From Cupriavidus pauculus (GTDB taxonomy: Bacteria; Pseudomonadota; Gammaproteobacteria; Burkholderiales; Burkholderiaceae): a DNA stretch of 64,000 nt. The stretch lies in contig NZ_BPUO01000008.1 in assembly GCF_022179805.1 (NCBI RefSeq), forward strand, positions 186,001 to 250,000. Direction: 5' to 3'. This document shows, piece by piece, positions 19,367-25,785 of the stretch (position 1 is its first letter; every line of letters begins with the position of its first letter). The notes under the pieces are model-generated. The model ran no database searches and was not told the DNA's origin. It saw nothing but the letters and a program-made list of their open reading frames with translations. Position numbers and translations under genes: made by a program.

Positions 19367-19433
19367 CATGACCGGATTGCTATACTGCCGCGCTCTGTAT
19401 CAGAAACGAAACATCGCGGCTACAAAACAAAAA

Positions 19434-20468
19434 ATGCAAAGAACGGACTGGATCGACCGCGCAAAAGGTATCGGCATCCTCCTCGTCGTGATCGGTCACT
19501 CTACGCAGTACCTCTACACGGACAAAGCGGCGCTGGCCCTTACCGGCCTTATCTACAGCTTCCACATGCCGTTGTTCTTCATGCTGTCAGGCATATTTGC
19601 AGAGCACAGCCTGACGAAACGAGGAACGTCCGAGTTTGTCATCGACAAGGTACGGACGATTGTCTACCCGTACGTAATCTGGTCCATATTTGAGGGCGCC
19701 TACCGCTACGCGCTAGGCAAAACCACGGGGTTTACTGACGTCCAAGGCGTTCGCCAGATTTCGGCCATCTACTACAAGCCGATCTATCACTATTGGTTTC
19801 TGTATGCGCTCGCGGTCTGCTTCTTTCTTTTCGCAGCCATCTACCGACTGCCGAAAGCGATGAAGCCACTCGCTGTTCTTTCGGCTATTGCGGCAGCGAC
19901 ATTCATGTTGTCTGGCCTACTGCCTCACACCATCGTCAGGCAGATCGCTGAGTCTCTTATTTACTTCGTTGCCGGCATTCACTTGTCGCGTGCGATGGGC
20001 GTCGCGGGCTCGGATGGCCCCTCCCCGTCTGGTATCGCCGCCGGCCTTGGCGCACTCTTTCTCTTCGGCAGCGTGCTGAACTTTGTCGGGTTGGCTCCTG
20101 ATGCCCCGCGTACCGTTCAAGTACTAGGATTCGCCGCGATAGGGATCGCCTTCACGTCTGTCGTATCAGCACTGATTCCCAGCGAGTCGCCTGTCGGTCG
20201 AGTCCTTACATACCTTGGCCGCATCAGCATGGCCATCTACATCTTCCACATCCCCCCGATGGCATTGGCAAAATTCTTCATGGACAGCCAAGGCATCACC
20301 GGACTACTGCCACACGTCTTAGTGGAATGCACACTCGGACTCGTGGTTCCAATACTGATTCATAGATTCGTGGAACCAAAAATCCCACGCCTCTACCAGT
20401 GGCGTCAGCAAGCGCCGCGCGTGAACGCTGAACTGACTCGCTCGCTTCCATCGTCCTTGCGGCCTTGA
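19434..20468 (+). CDS. acyltransferase 3 family membrane protein
   Basis: A 344-aa protein with about ten transmembrane helices. The family start 'RTDWIDRAKGIGILLVVIGH' (conserved Arg/His of acyltransferase_3) and 'HMPLFFMLSGIFA' are clear, and 'HYWFLYALAVCFFLF' follows. Such proteins transfer acetyl or other acyl groups to surface sugars (O-antigen, exopolysaccharide). In an island with phage genes it may have served lysogenic conversion. Codon use and sequence style differ from the flanking chromosome, consistent with transfer. Confidence 0.85.
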   Translation: MQRTDWIDRAKGIGILLVVIGHSTQYLYTDKAALALTGLIYSFHMPLFFMLSGIFAEHSLTKRGTSEFVIDKVRTIVYPYVIWSIFEGAYRYALGKTTGFTDVQGVRQISAIYYKPIYHYWFLYALAVCFFLFAAIYRLPKAMKPLAVLSAIAAATFMLSGLLPHTIVRQIAESLIYFVAGIHLSRAMGVAGSDGPSPSGIAAGLGALFLFGSVLNFVGLAPDAPRTVQVLGFAAIGIAFTSVVSALIPSESPVGRVLTYLGRISMAIYIFHIPPMALAKFFMDSQGITGLLPHVLVECTLGLVVPILIHRFVEPKIPRLYQWRQQAPRVNAELTRSLPSSLRP

Positions 20469-20612
20469 CCAATAGCCCCTTTAGGGCTATTGCAGGTCTC
20501 ATAGGGTAGCGCCTTCCGCGCAGCCCGCCACCCGCAAGGCGATCAACTAGGCTTTATGTCTCCTCCCAACTGGGCTACGGAGGGGATGGACAGAGCGACA
20601 GCGGACGGCCGG

Positions 20613-21671
20613 CTATCTCATAGGGGACGCAGCGCGCCTCGGCGGCCGCCACAAATTAAGAAGCAACGTCGTCCAACGATGGATCGGCCTCTCCACAACG
20701 TAGTGGGTAGCCAAGCCGCACGCGACTGCGGAACATCCGATCATGACTATCGCCAGCGTCCCATTACCCGTGAGTCCATAGGCGACCAGCGTCGCCGGAA
20801 TGCTAGCTAGCGGCAGCTCGTGGCTGAGATAGATCGAGTAAGAGGCGTCGCCAAGGCGGGTGAGCCAACGCCCAGCCTGAAAGCCCTCAACCTCTAGCCA
20901 GAGTGCGACAAGCACAACGCATGCAGCGGGAATGCCGAACAATACAAACCGGAACGACTCAAACTGCATGGGCGTCAGCTTCGGCCCCAGCGAAATGGCC
21001 AGCACCAAAAGAACCCCGGTGAGTGCGGCCCCCACAGCGATGCGCTTGCTCAGTCTGCCGGCCAAGAAAAGCTCAGCGGACGCGATTCCGAAGAGGAACT
21101 CAAAGTAAATGGGGTTGGAGAAGAACACCTTAAGGGCTGACTTTTCGGGTAGTACTGAACCCACCACGAGCGCGCACAGGAACACCGCCAAGATCTTCAG
21201 AGACACAAAGCGCCGTGGCGTAAGCATCGTCGCGGCAAACACAAAGTAGAAAAACACCTCATAGATGAGCGTCCACCCGGGGACCAGCGGTGGATACAAC
21301 TCGAAGCTCGGGCTCAATGCAGGAAAAAGAAAAAACGATTTAGCCGCATAGGCGAAATACTCATCCGTCTTTCCTGACAGGTAGCCTAACATCCATGGCG
21401 CCTCCAATAGCAAGCAGACCCACCATAGAGGGTATATTCGCGCCGCACGTGACAGCATGAACCGAGCTCCTTGTCCCCACGTGCTTCGCGTAACGTAGAA
21501 CATGATGAACCCGCTGATCACAAAGAAGACGTCCACCCCGAATACACCCCACCCGGCAGGAAACTTAGGGAGAAATGGATAGAGGCCGCCCAGCCCTCCA
21601 ACGTGGGCTAGCAGAACGATCAGCGCCGCGATACCACGCAGCGCCTGGATGTTACAAAGTTTGTGATTCAT
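20613..21671 (-). CDS. acyltransferase 3 family (OafA/YrhL-like)
   Basis: A 352-aa polytopic protein. 'LCNIQALRGIAALIVLLAHV' and 'FGVDVFFVISGFIMFYVT' are hallmarks of OafA/YrhL-type O-acetyltransferases; 'WTLIYEVFFYFVFAA' and 'YSIYLSHELP' are the later family motifs. It is predicted to acetylate a surface glycan in the inner membrane. It faces the other acyltransferase gene tail-to-tail, and the two share only the family. Confidence 0.88.
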   Translation of the reverse strand: MNHKLCNIQALRGIAALIVLLAHVGGLGGLYPFLPKFPAGWGVFGVDVFFVISGFIMFYVTRSTWGQGARFMLSRAARIYPLWWVCLLLEAPWMLGYLSGKTDEYFAYAAKSFFLFPALSPSFELYPPLVPGWTLIYEVFFYFVFAATMLTPRRFVSLKILAVFLCALVVGSVLPEKSALKVFFSNPIYFEFLFGIASAELFLAGRLSKRIAVGAALTGVLLVLAISLGPKLTPMQFESFRFVLFGIPAACVVLVALWLEVEGFQAGRWLTRLGDASYSIYLSHELPLASIPATLVAYGLTGNGTLAIVMIGCSAVACGLATHYVVERPIHRWTTLLLNLWRPPRRAASPMR

Positions 21672-21725
21672 TGACTCGCTGCGGGCACATTGCGGCGGTA
21701 TTTGACCGTGAACGAGCCAAGAACG

Positions 21726-21950
21726 TCAAGCTGGAGCCGGCTTCGAAGGGTCCCATTGCGCCTGGATCATCTCCGTGGTGCGCACGAACGTCAGCGCCAT
21801 GAACTGCAGCGCCAGGCGCGTCACCCTGTCACCCTCGTAGCCATCGATGTCGCGCATGAGAGGCTCTACCGTACGGGGCATCGCGTAGGGGCACCGATAA
21901 TCCGGGCATAAGAGAATGCCCCAAAAAGTGACGGATTGCCAACGGTTCAC
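21726..21950 (-). pseudogene. tyrosine integrase fragment (P4 type)
   Basis: The segment 'VEPLMRDIDGYEGDRVTRLA', 'LQFMALTFVRTTEMIQAQW' matches the region of P4/CP4-57-type integrases just before and including the first catalytic arginine ('LTFVRT.E'). The frame ends soon after ('DPSKPAPA'), and the rest of the catalytic domain (RxxR, Tyr) and the N-terminal part are absent. Its position beside the tRNA-proximal attachment site is where an intact integrase would be expected. Confidence 0.7.
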
Positions 21951-22036
21951 CGCGAACTCTGGTGAACGTCGAAAGACCAGATGGCCTTGATTTATGGCTG
22001 GGGAGAGAACTTCGGAGAGCCGCTAAAGACTTGTTT

Positions 22037-22055
22037 ATGGTCCCGCCGACAGGAA
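22037..22055. other. attachment-site direct repeat, tRNA copy
   Basis: The 19-mer atggtcccgccgacaggaa covers the CCA end, discriminator, acceptor 3' strand and start of the T-stem of the tRNA-Arg gene. It repeats exactly at 15129-15147. Confidence 0.85.
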
Positions 22056-22112
22056 TCGAACCTGTATCTAGCGCTTAGGAGGCGCTCGTTCTATCCATTG
22101 AACTACGGCGAG
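22038..22112 (-). tRNA. tRNA-Arg (anticodon CCT)
   Basis: The minus strand folds as a cloverleaf: D-arm 'GTTC...GAAC', anticodon stem-loop GAGCGC-CTCCTAA-GCGCT with anticodon CCT, T-arm ACAGG-TTCGATT-CCTGT, and an encoded CCA end. The acceptor stem pairs 5' CTCGCCG with 3' CGGCGGG, with one T-G wobble at position 2, and the tRNA starts with C. The odd 5' end may reflect the 3' half having been supplied by the island at integration. Confidence 0.9.
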
Positions 22113-22329
22113 CGGACCGTCTGCAGGGGGTTCGCGCCGCGCTACGGCGGGCGAGTCGCAAGACGGGGCGCAGTATAGCAAACTCGGTGGCGGCGGGGAC
22201 ATCGCGGCGGGCAGGTTGGCCGGCGCGGTGGTGGTGCGTATGGGTGCTGGCGCTGCCCGGTCCGCACCGGCGGTGGCAGGCGCGGCCGGTGCGGGTGTCG
22301 CAGCTTTCCCAGTCGATCAGTCCGGACAT
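22075..22329 (-). CDS. possible small Cys/His-rich protein (doubtful)
   Basis: An ATG at 22329 follows a good GAGGGAG ribosome site, 39 bases after the LRAT gene on the same strand. The first 35 residues ('MSGLIDWESCDTRTGRACHR', 'RCGPGSASTHTHHHRAG') could be a real peptide, but the open frame runs on into the tRNA gene, where it cannot be functional coding sequence. I keep it only because it could be a co-transcribed member of the peptide system. Confidence 0.25.
   Translation of the reverse strand: MSGLIDWESCDTRTGRACHRRCGPGSASTHTHHHRAGQPARRDVPAATEFAILRPVLRLARRSAARTPCRRSARRSSMDRTSAS
22172..22177 (-). promoter_or_regulatory. probable -10 box of the tRNA-Arg gene
   Basis: TATACT on the minus strand lies about 60 bases upstream of the tRNA 5' end in an otherwise GC-rich stretch. 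No convincing -35 hexamer is seen 17 bases upstream. Confidence 0.4.
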
Positions 22330-22368
22330 GGCAGGCTCCCTCAGTGAAAGTTGGAAGGTGGCGGGGGT

Positions 22369-22836
22369 TCAGGCGGTATGCAGGCCGACGAGGTGGACGC
22401 TCGACAGCACGGCCAGGGCCATATGGAGCACCGTGACCATCGCGGTGCCGGGGTTGCGCAGGCAGGTTTCCACTTGTTCGCTGCGGGCCTGGCCCAGCAG
22501 GCACCACGTGCAGAAGTGCTCGCAGTTGTTGGTCAGCAGGTGGTAGCGGTCTTCGCCCAGGCGGCTGCGGGCGCGGATCACGGCTTCGGTGCCGAGGTAG
22601 CGTGCGCAGGGTTCGGACTTGACTGCCACCGTGTGGCCGTCGGCGAACTGTTCCAGCGAGGTTTCTTCCACCGGGCCGGCGTGCAGCGCGTGGCAGAAGC
22701 CGGTGTAGTGGATCACGCGGCCGCGGCCGGTGTAGATGCCATGGTGGGCGTAGCCATTGCGTTCCGTCACGAGATGGGAGCCGGGCAGGTAGGTATCGTC
22801 CAGGCGGCTGATTTCTTGTTGGTCTTGGGCGTTCAT
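22369..22836 (-). CDS. LRAT-domain protein with C-terminal membrane segment
   Basis: A 155-aa NlpC/P60-superfamily protein. The conserved histidines lie in 'GSHLVTERNGYAHHGIYTG' and 'VIHYTGF', and the LRAT signature 'NNCEHFCTWCL' carries the catalytic cysteine (about C105). Residues 131-150 are hydrophobic and may anchor it. LRAT proteins are thiol acyltransferases or phospholipases, and the superfamily also has peptidases and amidases. A sigma-54 promoter and the shared palindrome lie upstream, tying it to the divergent precursor-peptide gene; it may modify the peptide, which is inference. Confidence 0.82.
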   Translation of the reverse strand: MNAQDQQEISRLDDTYLPGSHLVTERNGYAHHGIYTGRGRVIHYTGFCHALHAGPVEETSLEQFADGHTVAVKSEPCARYLGTEAVIRARSRLGEDRYHLLTNNCEHFCTWCLLGQARSEQVETCLRNPGTAMVTVLHMALAVLSSVHLVGLHTA

Positions 22837-22879
22837 GGCGGGTCTCGATTCGGTGTCGGTGGCTGGCAGTCAGGACTGC

Positions 22880-22896
22880 GTTGGTGCCTACCCAAC
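22880..22896. promoter_or_regulatory. GTYGG-N7-CCRAC palindrome, site 1
   Basis: GTTGG-TGCCTAC-CCAAC, a perfect match, lies between the sigma-54 promoter of the LRAT gene and its start codon. From this place a bound protein would more likely repress than activate. Confidence 0.5.
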
Positions 22897-22897
22897 C

Positions 22898-22912
22898 GCA
22901 TCAAGCGTGCCA
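22898..22912 (-). promoter_or_regulatory. sigma-54 promoter of the LRAT gene
   Basis: The minus strand reads TGGCACGCTTGATGC, with GG and GC exactly ten bases apart as sigma-54 requires (consensus TGGCACG-N4-TTGC). It lies 62 bases before the ATG at 22836. Confidence 0.75.
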
Positions 22913-22977
22913 GTGGACCCGAACCACGGTGAAACATGGGCTGGCGGGATATGGGGCGTTTCCGGCAACGCCAGTTC

Positions 22978-22994
22978 GTCGGCCGCATGCCAAC
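22978..22994. promoter_or_regulatory. GTYGG-N7-CCRAC palindrome, site 2
   Basis: GTCGG-CCGCATG-CCAAC lies midway between the two divergent sigma-54 promoters (66-82 bases above the LRAT promoter), a usual place for an activator site. It is one of a pair with site 3, 34 bases centre to centre. Confidence 0.5.
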
Positions 22995-23011
22995 AGAATC
23001 TTGCGCATTGT

Positions 23012-23028
23012 GTTGGTCGATGGCCGTC
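23012..23028. promoter_or_regulatory. GTYGG-N7-CCRAC palindrome, site 3 (imperfect)
   Basis: GTTGG-TCGATGG-CCGTC has a perfect left arm and three of five bases in the right arm. Its distance of about three helical turns from site 2 would suit cooperative binding of two activator dimers. Confidence 0.4.
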
Positions 23029-23114
23029 AGCGGCATGGTTCACGTTGGGCGGGTTCGGGCGGTTCCGCCAGCCAGCCCGACTGATGGTCGCCAACCACCA
23101 GCCCCGCCGCGAGT

Positions 23115-23131
23115 GTTGGTCGGCTACCAAC
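23115..23131. promoter_or_regulatory. GTYGG-N7-CCRAC palindrome, site 4
   Basis: GTTGG-TCGGCTA-CCAAC is a perfect match, 73 bases upstream of the -24 element of the precursor gene at 23265. The 428-base gap 22837-23264 holds only this regulatory region and the two promoters. Confidence 0.6.
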
Positions 23132-23203
23132 CGCCCCAGCGCCTGAAAAGCCCGATGCGGCACTTCCAGCGATTGGGAAGTCGCGGACATCACATCTATC
23201 GCG

Positions 23204-23218
23204 TGGCACACCGCTTGC
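23204..23218 (+). promoter_or_regulatory. sigma-54 promoter of precursor gene 1
   Basis: TGGCACACCGCTTGC matches the sigma-54 consensus TGGCAC-N5-TTGC exactly, with GG and GC ten bases apart. It is 46 bases before the start codon at 23265, giving a leader of roughly 35 bases. Confidence 0.85.
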
Positions 23219-23264
23219 TCCATACAAGCACCCACTTTCCGATGCCCGCCCAAGGAGACCCATC

Positions 23265-23555
23265 ATGGCGACCGTCACCATCCGCGATCTGAATGCCCAC
23301 CGTGAGCTGGATTTCCGCGCCATGTCGTCCGTGCGGGGCGGCGGCGCACCCTGGGTTTTCGGCTGGATCCAGCCTTATGTGCAGTCGCGCCCCAGCGCGT
23401 TGCCCGTCGTGAACTTTTACGAGATCAACTACAGCTTCTATGCTGATCAGATGAACAATCAGTTCCAGAACGTGAACGTCCAGAACACGGCGCCGAATTC
23501 GACGATTACGGTCGACGCCGCCATGGACGCCCGCAACAAGGGACGACTGGTCTGA
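23265..23555 (+). CDS. double-glycine leader peptide precursor 1
   Basis: A 96-aa protein whose first 26 residues ('MATVTIRDLNAHRELDFRAM' plus 'SSVRGG') match the leader shared by five other genes in this window: I/V-x-DL at 6-9, LD at 15-16, A/S-V/I-R-GG at 22-26. Cleavage after Gly26 would release a 70-residue, cysteine-free core rich in Asn and Gln ('QMNNQFQNVNVQNTAPNSTI'). It has an AAGGAG ribosome site and a sigma-54 promoter. The C39-peptidase exporter is encoded 2.2 kb away. Confidence 0.8.
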   Translation: MATVTIRDLNAHRELDFRAMSSVRGGGAPWVFGWIQPYVQSRPSALPVVNFYEINYSFYADQMNNQFQNVNVQNTAPNSTITVDAAMDARNKGRLV

Positions 23556-23583
23556 GTCCTGCAGCGCCGTTCGGCAGGACTTT
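23555..23583 (+). terminator. hairpin after precursor gene 1
   Basis: AGTCCTGC...GCAGGACT with a short TTT run follows the precursor stop. It probably ends most transcripts, so that the phosphatase gene downstream receives only read-through; a second GC hairpin (GGCGCC...GGCGCC) follows near 23611-23630. Confidence 0.55.
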
Positions 23584-23660
23584 CGCGGTGACTTCCAGAT
23601 ACCCGGCGCCCCGGGGGCGCCTTATGCGCGGAACGAAATCGGTCCGCGCAGGAGCATGCC

Positions 23661-24440
23661 GTGACCTGCGTATCGCAATTCCGCTGGACCTCGGCCGCGT
23701 GCACAGACGTCGGCCGGGTGCGTGAGCGCAACGAGGACGCTTGCCTGGCCATCCCCGAACAGGGCATCTGGGTGGTGGCCGACGGCATGGGCGGCCATGC
23801 GGTGGGCGATTTCGCCAGTCGCGCGGTGGTCCAGGCGTTGTCGGCGCTGCCCGCGCCTGCGAGCCTGGAGGGCGCTGCCGAGAACGCACGCATTGCGATA
23901 CAGACCGTCAACCAGTTACTGATCGACGAAGCGCTGAAGCTGAAGGTGCGCGTGATCGGCAGCACCGTGGTCGTGCTGCTGGCCTGCGAGCGCCGCTGCA
24001 GTTGCCTGTGGGCCGGCGACAGCCGGCTCTACCTGTTCCGCGACGGCCACCTGAAGCAGCTATCGCGCGACCACAGCCAGGTGGAACGCCTCAAGGCGCG
24101 CGGACTGATCACGGCCGAGGAAGCCCGCCACCACCCCGCCCACAACACCATCACGCGCGCCGTGGGCGCGGCCGCCACGCTCGACCTCGAACGCCTGACG
24201 CTGGAAATCGGCGATGGCGACGTGTTCCTGCTGTGCAGCGACGGCCTGAGCAACGAAGTCGAGGACGACCAGATCGGCGCCATCCTGGCGGCCAACGCCG
24301 CCGACCCCACCATGGCGGCCGACGCGCTGCTGCGGCAGGCGCTCGACAACGGCGGGCGCGACAACGTGTCGGTGGTGGTGATCCGCGCCGAGGACATCGG
24401 CGGCGGCTCGGACATGACGTTGCTGAATCCGGAGGTTTGA
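23661..24440 (+). CDS. PP2C-family Ser/Thr protein phosphatase
   Basis: A 259-aa cytosolic phosphatase started at GTG 23661, six bases after AGGAG. PP2C motifs are complete: 'DVGRVRERNEDA', 'VVADGMGGHAVGD', 'GSTVVVLL', 'WAGDSRLYLFRDG', 'LLCSDGLSNEVEDDQI' and 'GGRDNVSVVVI', containing the aspartates that hold two metal ions. It resembles Stp1/PppA-type enzymes that reverse Hanks-kinase phosphorylation. The obvious partner is the kinase at 38664-40826, and the FHA protein would read the phospho-threonine. It converges on the sigma-54 activator. Confidence 0.92.
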   Translation: MTCVSQFRWTSAACTDVGRVRERNEDACLAIPEQGIWVVADGMGGHAVGDFASRAVVQALSALPAPASLEGAAENARIAIQTVNQLLIDEALKLKVRVIGSTVVVLLACERRCSCLWAGDSRLYLFRDGHLKQLSRDHSQVERLKARGLITAEEARHHPAHNTITRAVGAAATLDLERLTLEIGDGDVFLLCSDGLSNEVEDDQIGAILAANAADPTMAADALLRQALDNGGRDNVSVVVIRAEDIGGGSDMTLLNPEV

Positions 24441-24468
24441 GGGGCCGACTCTGCTTCCTCTACTCCCC

Positions 24469-25785
24469 CTACTTCCCATCCACCTGCCGGTTGTTCCGGA
24501 AATCCTTCGAGTGGATGCCGTGCTTCTTGAGCAGCATCTGGATGTGGGACCGGTTCATGTCGAAGCGGCGCGCCAGTTCGGCCACCGTGCCGCCCACCTC
24601 CTGCAGGCCGCGCTCCAGGAACGCGCGCTCGGCTTCGTCGCTGGCGGCGCGTTTGGCTTCGCTGAGCGATGTAGCCGTGCTCAGGTCGGTCACGGTTGGC
24701 TTGCCTCCAATGGCGGCCGCCACCGGAGTGCCGGCCGGCTTGGGGCGGATGTCTTGCGGCAGGTGGATGAAATCGGCGGTGTCGCCCGCCAGGCATGACA
24801 GCCGGTACATCAGGTTGCGCAGTTCGCGGATGTTGCCCGGGTATTCGTAGTGCAGCAGGAAGTCGCGCAGCCGGGGCGTCAGCTTCACCGGCCGGCGCTT
24901 GAGCAGGCCGGCCGCCTCGTCACCGAAGTACGCCACCAGCAGCGGAATCTCGTCGCGCCGTTCGCGCAGCGCGGGCAACGTCACGTGGATCACGCTGAGC
25001 CGGTAGAACAGGTCCTCACGGAACGTGCCGTCCTGGCTCATCCTGCGCAGGTCCTTGTTGGTGGCCGCCACGATGCGGGTATCCACGGCGATCACCTCGT
25101 CTGAGCCCACGCGCTGGATCTCGTGTGCCTCCAGCACGCGCAGCAGCTTGACCTGCCCGGTCAGCGGCAGCTCGCCGATTTCGTCGAGAAAGATCGTGCC
25201 GGTATGCGCGCTCTCGAACTTGCCGCGCCGGTCGTTGGCCGCGCCGGTGAAGGCGCCCTTCTTGTGTCCGAACAGTTCGGACTCCAGCAGGCTGTCGGGA
25301 ATCGCGCCGCAGTTCACCGAGATGAACGGCTTCTCGTTGCGCACGCCGTTGGCGTGGATCACCTTGGCCATCAGCTCCTTGCCCGTGCCGCTCTCGCCGT
25401 CGATCAGCACGGGCAGATCGGTAGGCGCCGCCTTCTCGGCGATTTCCAGTGATTCCAGCAGCTTCGGATTGTCGCCAAACGTGCCCTCGAAGATAAAGCT
25501 GCGCTCCATCAGCGCCTGGCGCCGCTCGCGGGCGGACATCTCCACCGGCTCCACCACTTCTTCCTCGGGCTCGCCCGTGGCCGACGCGGCGGCGACAAAG
25601 CGCTCCTTGTGCGACAGGCCCATCACCTCGTCACGCAGCGTAGTGGCCTGCTTGAGCAGCTTCTCGATGTCGGGGCGTTCCAGCCGCGAAGACCAGCGCA
25701 GCGTGGAGCGCAGGATCTCGATCCGTTCGATCAGGCCCGCGAACGACACCGCGGACGTGGCAGGGGTGGGGTTGTATAGCTTCAT
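24469..25785 (-). CDS. sigma-54-dependent transcriptional activator
   Basis: A 438-aa enhancer-binding protein. After a 95-residue N-terminal region that is neither a receiver nor a PAS or GAF domain comes the AAA+ domain with Walker A 'GESGTGKE' (130-137), the sigma-54-contacting GAFTGA loop (177-182) and 'GTIFLDEIGEL'. A Fis-type helix-turn-helix ends the protein ('GGTVAELARRFDMNRSHIQM'). Its ATG overlaps the exporter stop (ATGA), making it the last gene of the export operon. It is the obvious regulator for the four sigma-54 promoters here. Confidence 0.93.
   Translation of the reverse strand: MKLYNPTPATSAVSFAGLIERIEILRSTLRWSSRLERPDIEKLLKQATTLRDEVMGLSHKERFVAAASATGEPEEEVVEPVEMSARERRQALMERSFIFEGTFGDNPKLLESLEIAEKAAPTDLPVLIDGESGTGKELMAKVIHANGVRNEKPFISVNCGAIPDSLLESELFGHKKGAFTGAANDRRGKFESAHTGTIFLDEIGELPLTGQVKLLRVLEAHEIQRVGSDEVIAVDTRIVAATNKDLRRMSQDGTFREDLFYRLSVIHVTLPALRERRDEIPLLVAYFGDEAAGLLKRRPVKLTPRLRDFLLHYEYPGNIRELRNLMYRLSCLAGDTADFIHLPQDIRPKPAGTPVAAAIGGKPTVTDLSTATSLSEAKRAASDEAERAFLERGLQEVGGTVAELARRFDMNRSHIQMLLKKHGIHSKDFRNNRQVDGK

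Larger units (their letters stand above)
15129..22055. mobile_element. cryptic prophage or genomic island in a tRNA-Arg gene
   Basis: This 6.9-kb segment is bounded by the 19-bp repeat of the tRNA-Arg 3' end. Inside are a tyrosine-recombinase fragment next to the tRNA, phage lysis genes (endolysin fragment, holin remnant, Rz/Rz1 pair), a second broken Rz1, two acyltransferases of the kind used in O-antigen modification, and a DUF3800 gene split by an IS30-type element. Parts, especially 16300-18180, are visibly AT-richer than the chromosome. No structural, replication or complete integrase genes remain, so it is probably immobile. Confidence 0.8.

Noticed and set aside
20474-20495. Hairpin AATAGCCC...GGGCTATT after the first acyltransferase gene
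   Set aside because: There is no T-run on either side strong enough to call a terminator.
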